Assembly (NCBI GenBank): GCA_005879675.1
Contig: VBJE01000102.1
Coordinates: forward strand, 1 to 10,718
Direction of reading: 5' to 3'
Origin: Chloroflexota bacterium
GTDB lineage: Bacteria; Chloroflexota; Dormibacteria; Dormibacterales; Dormibacteraceae
DNA length: 10,718 nt
In this document: piece after piece, positions 1 through 4,857 of the stretch
Numbering within the stretch: the stretch's first letter is position 1
Layout of the letters: each line of letters starts with the position of its first letter
The notes under the pieces: generated by a model
The model's input: the letters and a program-made list of their open reading frames with translations, nothing else
What the model was told of the DNA's origin: nothing
Databases searched by the model: none
Program-made: the position numbers and the translations under genes

Positions 1-404
1 ACAGCACCCAGAAAGGCCACGAGGACCAGATCCTGCTCAGCAGCTACTTCTTCCAGGTCGACTCGCCCCGCGACGCCGCGACCGGCCAGGCATCGGGAAA
101 GCGGCAGTACAAGCCGCTGACGATCACCAAGCAGCTGAACGGGTCTTCGCCCCAGCTGCTGCAGGCGTGCGCGACCAACGAGAACATCACGTCGGTGGTG
201 ATCAACTTCTACACGACCGACAGGAGCGGCAAGGAGGTCAACTACTACCGGGTGACCTTGACCGACGCGGCCATCAGCTCCGTCAAGCAGTACTCGTCCG
301 GAAGCACCGTCAGCGAAGACATCGCGTTCGTCTTCCGCAAGGTGCAGCAGGAGGACCTGATCGCCAAGACGTCCTTCGTCGACGACTTCCAGACCCTCAG
401 CTAG
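1..404 (+). CDS. Hcp-family tube-like protein, C-terminal part (5' end outside window)
   Basis: The open frame begins at base 3 and gives 133 residues before a TAG stop. It reads like the Hcp1 family (type VI secretion tube protein): an early GHEDQILLSSYFF stretch, then KPLTITKQLNGSSPQLLQA, the NITSVVINFYTT strand, VNYYRVTLTDAAISSV and a terminal EDIAFVFRKV strand. This is the usual beta-barrel order of Hcp, with only about 20-25 N-terminal residues missing. Hcp proteins stack as hexameric rings in T6SS tubes. Many GC-rich, non-proteobacterial genomes carry lone Hcp-like proteins whose role is unknown, and no other T6SS gene is visible here. The stop codon lies in a CTAG tetranucleotide shared with the stop of the convergent lipoprotein gene. 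The family assignment is good; the biological role is not established. Confidence 0.8.
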   Translation, partial: STQKGHEDQILLSSYFFQVDSPRDAATGQASGKRQYKPLTITKQLNGSSPQLLQACATNENITSVVINFYTTDRSGKEVNYYRVTLTDAAISSVKQYSSGSTVSEDIAFVFRKVQQEDLIAKTSFVDDFQTLS

Positions 405-1411
405 ACGTTCGATCGCGTCCAATCCGTCTCGAACCGGGACCCGTAGGCCGCTATGGCCTGCGGGTCCTGCGTCTTGATGTCCAGCTCGTGGTTGACGCCG
501 AGTCCGCTCACGGTCCAGTTCGCCGAGCCGACGACAAGCGTGTCGTCGAAAAGGCCGACCTTGGCATGGAGCAGCACGCCCGGCGGCACCGGGTACCAGC
601 GGACCGACACGCCTGCTGACCGCAGCATCTGCGCGCTGTGCAGGTTGTAGGCCTGATTCGGGTCCAGGACCACGCGGACATCCAGGCCCCACCGGTGGGC
701 CGCCACGAGCTCGGCGACGATTCTGCCGTCGGTCAGGGTGTAGATCTCGGCGAGGATGCGGTGGGTCGCGGCCGCGAAGGCGCCCTCGAGCATCCGCCGG
801 ATCTCGTCGCCCGGCGCGGTCTGGCCAACGGCCGACGACACAGGTCGTAGCGGCGCGGGCTGCCCGCCGGCGAAGCTCCAGTCCTGGTCGAAGATCCGGG
901 CGAGCCGCTCCAGGTCGGCGGCGAGGCCCGTCTCCAGCACGTAGTCATGGTTCTGATCGCTGTGCGCCCCCCAGTTCATGCCGCCGACGACCGCCTCGCC
1001 GTCGGCGATGAGCAGCTTGACGTGGTCGATCTGGTGTCGGGCATCGTCGACCGGGTAGGCGCGGACGGGGACGCCGCGCGTGCGCAGCTCGGCCGAAGAC
1101 CTGCGGCTCGCCTCCACCGTCGGGTCGGTGATCACCCGCACCCTGACGCCTCGGGCAGGGGCACGGCTCAAGCCGTCGAGAATGTCGGTGCGCCCCAGCT
1201 CGTACATCTCGACCAGCACCCGTTCGTGCGCGGCCCCGATCAGCTGGCCGACGAGGGTGAAGATCGCCGCGTCCTGCCACAGCCGGACCCCACTTGCGGA
1301 AAGCCCCTCCCCGGCTTCGCCGGACCTCCCCATGAATGGGGAGGAGGCCGGGCTCGAGCAGCCCGCCAGGGAGAGAAGAAGGAGGAAGAGCAAGCATGCC
1401 ACTCGAACCAC
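401..1411 (-). CDS. Phospholipase D-like (HKD) lipoprotein
   Basis: This is a 336-residue phospholipase D superfamily protein, predicted to be exported and lipid-anchored. Residues 1-18 form a lipoprotein signal peptide ending in the lipobox L15-A16-G17-C18. Two HKD half-sites are intact: H130-x-K132-x4-D137 followed by GGMNW, and H282-x-K284-x4-D289 followed by GSANW. It therefore has the full two-motif active site of a phosphodiesterase (phospholipid, cardiolipin or nucleic-acid backbone; the substrate cannot be told). Residues 23-37 are encoded by a copy of the interspersed repeat also found at 9994-10181, which forms the linker between lipid anchor and enzyme. The GTG start at 1411 has no clear Shine-Dalgarno sequence but lies 9 nt after a possible -10 box. 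A GTG three codons downstream is an alternative. The gene follows the SAM hydrolase gene by 58 nt on the same strand. Confidence 0.88.
   Translation of the reverse strand: MVRVACLLFLLLLSLAGCSSPASSPFMGRSGEAGEGLSASGVRLWQDAAIFTLVGQLIGAAHERVLVEMYELGRTDILDGLSRAPARGVRVRVITDPTVEASRRSSAELRTRGVPVRAYPVDDARHQIDHVKLLIADGEAVVGGMNWGAHSDQNHDYVLETGLAADLERLARIFDQDWSFAGGQPAPLRPVSSAVGQTAPGDEIRRMLEGAFAAATHRILAEIYTLTDGRIVAELVAAHRWGLDVRVVLDPNQAYNLHSAQMLRSAGVSVRWYPVPPGVLLHAKVGLFDDTLVVGSANWTVSGLGVNHELDIKTQDPQAIAAYGSRFETDWTRSNV
437..467 (+). terminator. Hairpin terminator candidate for the Hcp gene, inside the convergent gene
   Basis: GGACCCGTAGGCC (437-449), loop GCTAT, then GGCCTGCGGGTCC (455-467) forms a 13-bp stem about 33 nt after the Hcp stop. 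In plus-strand RNA the one imperfect pair is a U-G wobble; in minus-strand RNA it is an A-C mismatch, so the stem is stronger in the Hcp direction. There is no U-tract, so intrinsic termination is uncertain. Confidence 0.45.
1302..1345 (-). repeat. Interspersed structured repeat, copy inside the lipoprotein gene
   Basis: Read on the minus strand, this 44-bp stretch matches copy 3 of the tandem array at 10123. It has the CCTCCCCATT(C/T)ATGGGGAGG palindrome, a short hairpin (CCGGC-GAA-GCCGG here, GGCGC-GAA-GCGCC there) and a closing GGAGGGGCT. Length and element order are identical, and the hairpin arms differ but still pair. It lies in frame and encodes residues 23-37 of the lipoprotein (SSPFMGRSGEAGEGL). 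Confidence 0.88.
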
Positions 1412-1420
1412 AGCGCGCAG

Positions 1421-1449
1421 AAGCTACGGCGCTCGAGGCCAGCCTTCAA
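1421..1449 (-). promoter_or_regulatory. Possible promoter of the lipoprotein gene
   Basis: On the minus strand, TTGAAG (1449-1444) and TAGCTT (1426-1421) are separated by 17 nt, a sigma-70-like arrangement. The -10 box ends 9 nt before the GTG start at 1411, so the transcript would have almost no leader. That agrees with the lack of a Shine-Dalgarno sequence there. Prediction from sequence only. Confidence 0.35.
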
Positions 1450-1469
1450 CCCAGGCTGTTAAGAGGTGG

Positions 1470-2246
1470 TTAGATCGGCTCCACGCGCATGCCGGCGCGA
1501 GCGCCCAGCAGCCTGTCGGCGCGGGCCTCGCGCACGCCCACCTCGAGGTAGCCCATGCTCCCGACGTATACGAAAGGCTCGCCCGGCCGCGCCTCGGAGT
1601 AGGTCTTGGCCGTGGCGACGATGTCGTGGTTGTGAATGCGGAGGCGCCGAACAGGCGGCTTGAGGTTGGTCACCAGGTTGCCGAAACCGTCCGTCCACAG
1701 CACACGCGGCCCGCTGTCCGGCAGGCCCACCGGCGGATCGGTGGTCGGCCCGAGCGACTCCAGCGGCACGCCCGATGCCAGCGCTGCCGCCGCGGGCGCG
1801 AACACGTCGCGACCTTCGAACGTCGGCGCGCCGTGCGGGCGCGGCGCCAGCTCGTGCACCGCCTGCATCCCCACCTCGTCGATGACGATCGCGAACAGGC
1901 CGTTGTCGGGGCCGATGTAGTAGCGACTCCCGGCCTGGACGATCAGCCTTCGGCGGGTGCTGCCCACCCCGGGATCGACCACAGCGAGGTGCACGGAGCC
2001 GCCGCCGAAGTGCCGTGTCCCCGCGAACAGCATGAACGCACCAGCCGCTGCGTCGAAGCGGGGCACCTCGTGCGAGACGTCGACGAGCACGGCGTTGGGG
2101 CATCCCGCCAGGACGACGCCCTTCATCGCCGCGACCAGGGGCGAGCCGGAGCCGAAGTCGGACGTGAAGGTCACGATCGGCGGCCCCGTCAGGCCGCTAC
2201 CAGTACCTTGTTTCTTTCCAGGGGTCTGCTTCGTCGTGATAGCCAC
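1470..2246 (-). CDS. SAM hydroxide adenosyltransferase (DUF62; chlorinase/fluorinase fold)
   Basis: The 258-residue protein belongs to the S-adenosyl-L-methionine hydroxide adenosyltransferase family (PF01887), which splits SAM into adenosine and methionine using water; fluorinase and chlorinase share the fold. Visible motifs are TFTSDFG (26-32), VVDPGVGSTRR (89-99), GPDNG (112-116), FEGRDVFAP (143-151) and GFGNLVTNL (187-195). D91 and R98 fit the Asp and Arg of the known Asp-Arg-His triad. The His expected in FHGRD is Glu (E144) here, which is unusual. The GTG start at 2246 has GGGAG four bases upstream and lies inside the 3' end of the preceding molybdopterin gene, a 50-nt overlap suggesting translational coupling. 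About 20 unconserved residues precede the first conserved strand, so a start at the GTG of V25 remains possible. Confidence 0.9.
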   Translation of the reverse strand: MAITTKQTPGKKQGTGSGLTGPPIVTFTSDFGSGSPLVAAMKGVVLAGCPNAVLVDVSHEVPRFDAAAGAFMLFAGTRHFGGGSVHLAVVDPGVGSTRRRLIVQAGSRYYIGPDNGLFAIVIDEVGMQAVHELAPRPHGAPTFEGRDVFAPAAAALASGVPLESLGPTTDPPVGLPDSGPRVLWTDGFGNLVTNLKPPVRRLRIHNHDIVATAKTYSEARPGEPFVYVGSMGYLEVGVREARADRLLGARAGMRVEPI

Positions 2247-2802
2247 GTTGCTCCCAGAAACCGAGCCGGTTGCGTTCCATGAACTCTAGCCCGCGCAACC
2301 ACTTTGCAGACTTCCAGAAGTACTTCGAGGGCACGAACAGTCGCAGCGGCCAGCCGTGCTCGGGTGTCAGGTCCTCCCCGTTCCACGCGTAGCAGAGCAG
2401 GTTCTCGTCGGCGTCGAGAACCGAGAGCGGGACCGACGTCGTGTAGCCGTACTCGCAGTGCGCGGTGACGTACTTCGCATCGGGCTTCGGCTTGACTCGG
2501 TCGAGGATCTCGCGGATCGGCACTCCGGTCCAGCGGTCGCCGAGCCGGCTCCAGCCGGTGACGCAGTGGATGTCCGCGACCACATCTTTCGAAGGCAGGG
2601 CCCGCAGCTCGCCGTAGTCGAGCCGCAACGGTTTCTCCACCGCGCCGAAGACGCTGAAGTCCCACCTCGCGATGTCGACTTTCGGCACAGGGCCGAAGTG
2701 AAGCAGCGGCCAGCGGTCGGGGGCGGTGAGGGTCTGGCCGGGCGGTATGCGGGCAGGGTCGACACCCTCCGGCACGCGTTTGCTTTTGAAGAACGAGGCC
2801 AC
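2197..2802 (-). CDS. Sulfite oxidase-like molybdopterin-dependent oxidoreductase
   Basis: The 201-residue protein has the sulfite-oxidase/YedY-type molybdopterin fold (PF00174). Features seen: PGQTLTAPDRWPLLHFGPVP near the N-terminus, FSVFGAVEKPLRLDYGELRALP, then DIHCVTGWSRLGDRWTGVPI, where C80 is the expected molybdenum ligand. A central HCEYGYTTSVPL, the NGEDLTPEHGWPLRLFVP motif typical of cofactor binding, and a Trp-rich C-terminus (KSAKWLRGLEF, FWEQRGYH) follow. The length fits the compact single-domain cytosolic 'sulfite oxidase-like' subgroup, and no Tat or Sec signal is present. The substrate is unknown. The GTG start at 2802 lies 8 nt after a TATACT box on the minus strand, implying a leaderless or nearly leaderless message. 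It is the first gene of the cluster that continues with the SAM hydrolase and the lipoprotein. Confidence 0.9.
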   Translation of the reverse strand: MASFFKSKRVPEGVDPARIPPGQTLTAPDRWPLLHFGPVPKVDIARWDFSVFGAVEKPLRLDYGELRALPSKDVVADIHCVTGWSRLGDRWTGVPIREILDRVKPKPDAKYVTAHCEYGYTTSVPLSVLDADENLLCYAWNGEDLTPEHGWPLRLFVPSKYFWKSAKWLRGLEFMERNRLGFWEQRGYHDEADPWKETRYW

Positions 2803-2806
2803 TTCG

Positions 2807-2836
2807 GGCGAGTATAGGAGCGCGGGTATACTCGCC
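2807..2836. promoter_or_regulatory. Symmetric divergent promoter region with 10-bp inverted repeat
   Basis: GGCGAGTATA (2807-2816) and TATACTCGCC (2827-2836) form a perfect 10-bp inverted repeat with a 10-nt spacer. Each arm holds a TATACT -10 hexamer facing outward. The plus-strand one (2827-2832) points to tRNA-Ala, whose first base is 20 nt downstream. The minus-strand one (2816-2811) points to the molybdopterin gene, whose GTG is 8 nt away. Good -35 boxes are not seen. The dyad could also be an operator. Confidence 0.55.
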
Positions 2837-2851
2837 TTCTAGCACAAGCGT

Positions 2852-2927
2852 GGGCCCGTGGCGCAGTTGGGAGCGCGCGTGAATCGCACTCACGAGGTCA
2901 GGGGTTCGAATCCCCTCGGGTCCACCA
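2852..2927 (+). tRNA. tRNA-Ala (anticodon CGC)
   Basis: The 76 nt fold into a complete cloverleaf: acceptor GGGCCCG with CGGGTCC, D-stem GCGC/GCGC, anticodon stem CGTGA/TCACG with loop ATCGCAC (2883-2889, anticodon CGC at 2885-2887), variable loop AGGTC, and T-arm AGGGG-TTCGAAT-CCCCT. The 3' ACCA is encoded. The third acceptor pair is G3-U70, the classic alanine identity determinant, which supports the reading of GCG codons. The last bases of the gene plus AATG recur at 3681-3694. A weak 6-bp hairpin (TAATGC/GCATTA, 2943-2960) downstream may end the transcript. Confidence 0.95.
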
Positions 2928-2931
2928 AATG
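2918..2931 (+). repeat. Direct repeat at the tRNA-Ala 3' end, attL-like
   Basis: GGGTCCACCAAATG spans the last ten bases of the tRNA gene and four bases beyond, and is repeated exactly at 3681-3694 in the same orientation. Repeats of tRNA 3' ends are typical of attachment sites left by tRNA-targeted integrases. Confidence 0.5.
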
Positions 2932-3100
2932 CCTCTTTTGCATAATGCCGCTCCGCATTACGCGGATTCGCATCATGCATGCCCGCGCAACGTCACCCGC
3001 TGCCCCTCAGACGATTCTGGCTAGGTCGAGGTGGTGGCACCGTGAACATACCTGCGGACGCGCCATATTCGGCTCGCGTTGATCGGTTGCAACTCTCGGA

Positions 3101-3559
3101 TCACCCAGACCGGCGGTTTGCCGACGCAGTCGATTTCGACTTTGTGCGGGACTTGGAGCTTGTTAAGTTGCGCTTCACCGGCTTCGAGCTCAGAGCTTCG
3201 GGTGCGGACGCATTTAGAGCGCGCGGGTGGCGCGGCTGATACACCCCGAGCTTTCCGCCGCCTGGCAACTCGATGAACGCCAGACGTCCCCAGCGTTCGT
3301 CGTAGAACCGGGGTTCGACTGTGACTCCTTTGCCCGTGAGCTCCTTCACTGCGGCGTCGATGTCACGGCACATGAGAAAAAGTTCGTGACCCGGTTTTCC
3401 TGGCTCAGCCGGATGGACGTCAACTTCGGCAGGCGGAAGCGCGAAGATTAGCCAACCACCGCCCGCGTCTACGTGATGCAGCCCAAGCACTTCCTGGAAG
3501 AATGTTCGATCGGCCTCGGGGTCATGGCTGTAGATGATTGCGTGAGCCCCATCAATCAT
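3101..3559 (-). CDS. VOC (glyoxalase/bleomycin resistance fold) family protein, with odd C-terminal tail
   Basis: This is a 152-residue vicinal-oxygen-chelate family protein. The N-terminal beta-alpha-beta module starts DGAHAIIYSHDPEADRTFFQEVLGL, with GGGWLIFALPPAEVDVHP as central strands. The second module is GHELFLMCRDIDAAVKELTGKGV, then RWGRLAFIELPGGGKLGVYQPRHP. H6, H59 and E97 sit where metal ligands often occur, but this is not proven. The ATG at 3559 has AAGGAG 10 nt upstream. From memory, relatives of this type end soon after YQPRHP (about residue 112). Here a Ser/Lys-rich tail of about 38 residues follows, and a TAA lies one base out of frame at 3216-3214. The tail may thus be a run-on caused by a one-base shift. 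The substrate is unknown. The gene lies between the two tRNA-end repeats in lower-GC sequence. Confidence 0.82.
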   Translation of the reverse strand: MIDGAHAIIYSHDPEADRTFFQEVLGLHHVDAGGGWLIFALPPAEVDVHPAEPGKPGHELFLMCRDIDAAVKELTGKGVTVEPRFYDERWGRLAFIELPGGGKLGVYQPRHPRALNASAPEALSSKPVKRNLTSSKSRTKSKSTASANRRSG

Positions 3560-3680
3560 TTCACCCGATCTCCTTAAGACTCCGACCCGCGCGTCACCAG
3601 CTGTTCAAGGCGCTCTAACGATGGCTCCAACATCTTGCCCAAGTATTCGGAGTTGCCGCGTGTTCGAGTTGTGTATGTCT

Positions 3681-3694
3681 GGGTCCACCAAATG
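3681..3694 (+). repeat. Direct repeat of the tRNA-Ala 3' end, attR-like
   Basis: This is an exact 14-bp copy of 2918-2931. GTTCGA, as in the T-loop, occurs at 3663-3668, but the spacing is 5 nt longer than in the tRNA and no other cloverleaf part is present. It is therefore a tRNA-end fragment rather than a tRNA. The sequence between the two copies (about 750 bp) is lower in GC than its flanks and holds only the VOC gene, with no integrase. Confidence 0.45.
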
Positions 3695-3722
3695 TCACGT
3701 CTCTCGAGCGGCTGGTGGAGAG

Positions 3723-4145
3723 TTACATCCCGAGCTGGCGCATGAACGCGGCCCCATCGAAATAGAGCCTGGCCTTGCGGATCAGGTCACGCTCGATTTC
3801 GTAGACGGCGATCATCGGCAGCTCAACCTCTTTGTTGGTCGGCGGGAAGCCGAGTTGAGGACCGACGTGCTTGCCCTTGAAAACGAACTCGAGCACGCCT
3901 GTTCCGGCCTCGGGATCCGCGACGACGCTTGTGACCTCCGCGCTGGCCGGCGAAAAGGCATCGTGATAGAAGACTTGAAACAGGCCCTTGATCTGCTCCT
4001 TGCCTTTATGAACCTGACCGAGCGGCAGCACGCTGTACTCGGCGTCGTCCGCAAAGTACTTCGCAACGTCGTGCCCTTTCCCGAATCCTTCAGTTATCTC
4101 GCGCACGCGCGAGGTCGTCTTCGAGCTCATCGGAGTCTGCGCCAT
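3723..4145 (-). CDS. SnoaL/NTF2-like protein (ester cyclase type)
   Basis: The 140-residue protein has the cone-shaped NTF2/SnoaL fold. A helix-rich N-terminus is followed by HDVAKYFADDAEYSVLPLG (25-43), KGKEQIKGLFQVFY (47-60), the long strands GTGVLEFVFKGKHVG (81-95) and VELPMIAVYEIERDLIRKARLYFD (107-130), the usual last strand of the fold. Family members include polyketide cyclases, dehydratases and limonene-epoxide-hydrolase-like enzymes as well as binding proteins, so no reaction is assigned. The ATG at 4145 was chosen because GGGAGG lies 7 nt upstream and conserved sequence begins just after it. The longer frame back to 4370 would overlap the upstream gene and adds only Arg-rich residues. 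It follows the flavin split-barrel gene by 85 nt on the same strand, probably as one transcript. Confidence 0.82.
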   Translation of the reverse strand: MAQTPMSSKTTSRVREITEGFGKGHDVAKYFADDAEYSVLPLGQVHKGKEQIKGLFQVFYHDAFSPASAEVTSVVADPEAGTGVLEFVFKGKHVGPQLGFPPTNKEVELPMIAVYEIERDLIRKARLYFDGAAFMRQLGM

Positions 4146-4230
4146 CGGTTGTCCTCCCGCCTCAGTTCGAGGCTGCAACGCCCACCTGCGCCCAGGGGTG
4201 ACGGTAACAGCCATTCGGTCCCCCGACAAG

Positions 4231-4737
4231 TCAGCGGTCGAAGTGCCAGCGCGTCGCTCCATGCGGCTCCTTGGTCGCCACACCAACCGCCGTGGTCGCA
4301 GTGAGCGCATACAGGTCCCACGGTCCGCGTCCCGCGCTTGGCGCGCTGAATGGCGCCGTGATCGCCCCATCGGCGGCCTCTGCCGGCCAGCCCAGGGAGA
4401 CGTACACCTTCACCACCCGCTCCAGCGTCTTCATATCGGACACCTTCTTGGCCGTGCCCTCAACCACCACGTCGATGTCGGCCAGCGACACCGACACCGC
4501 GCAGCGCGGGTTGGCGGCGAGGTTCCGGCTCTTGCGCATCCGTGGTCCGCTCGTGAAGTAGAACCGGTCATCGACCCACACGGCGCCCACCGCCGCGATG
4601 TGAGGACTCCCATCAGGGCCGACGGTCGCCAACCAGCAGGTTCGCCCCTGCTCCTGCACCTGCGTCTCGAGCTGCTTCACCGCACGCGACCATGGGATCG
4701 ACTCGTGTCCATAGATGTCGAGGTTTTGCTCGTGCAT
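4231..4737 (-). CDS. Pyridoxamine 5'-phosphate oxidase-like flavin split-barrel protein
   Basis: The 168-residue protein is of the PNPOx-like split-barrel family (PF01243), which binds FMN, F420 or heme in a dimeric beta-barrel. The core runs from GRTCWLATVGPDGSPHIAAVGAVWVDDRFYFTSG (31-64) through RMRKSRNLAANPRCAVSVS (66-84) to IDVVVEGTAKKVSD (88-101), the typical order of strands. The C-terminal part ends with ATKEPHGATRWHFDR, resembling the terminal RW-F motif of small stress-type members. The cofactor and substrate cannot be decided from this. The ATG at 4737 has AAGGAG 7 nt upstream. It is the first gene of a two-gene minus-strand unit with the SnoaL-like gene. Confidence 0.85.
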   Translation of the reverse strand: MHEQNLDIYGHESIPWSRAVKQLETQVQEQGRTCWLATVGPDGSPHIAAVGAVWVDDRFYFTSGPRMRKSRNLAANPRCAVSVSLADIDVVVEGTAKKVSDMKTLERVVKVYVSLGWPAEAADGAITAPFSAPSAGRGPWDLYALTATTAVGVATKEPHGATRWHFDR

Positions 4738-4845
4738 TTCCCAGCTCCTTGCTTCAGATACATCTATGACGATCGAAAGGCGTGCAACTCATCGGCGGTC
4801 CGGCTCGGTGAGCGCGGCCCGAATGGTAGGCAATTCCGGAAAGGC

Positions 4846-4851
4846 CATAAT
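4846..4851 (+). promoter_or_regulatory. Possible -10 box of the DUF2652-SRPBCC gene
   Basis: CATAAT lies 6 nt before the ATG at 4858, so a transcript started from it would begin at or next to the start codon. No convincing -35 is visible. The nearest Shine-Dalgarno-like GGAAAGG is about 13 nt from the ATG. Confidence 0.3.
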
Positions 4852-4857
4852 CCGGCC

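Noticed and set aside
1080..2282. Plus-strand 400-residue frame
   Set aside because: It is antisense to two well-supported minus-strand genes and has Arg/His/Ala-rich composition without recognisable domains.
2189..2980. Minus-strand 263-residue frame containing GGPEGIRTPDLVSAIHARSQ
   Set aside because: That peptide comes from translating the antisense of the tRNA, a well-known annotation artefact, and the rest is a shadow of the molybdopterin gene.
3660..3696. A second tRNA gene ending in CCACCA
   Set aside because: Only the acceptor 3' end and a TTCGA are present; there is no matching 5' acceptor strand, D-arm or anticodon arm upstream.
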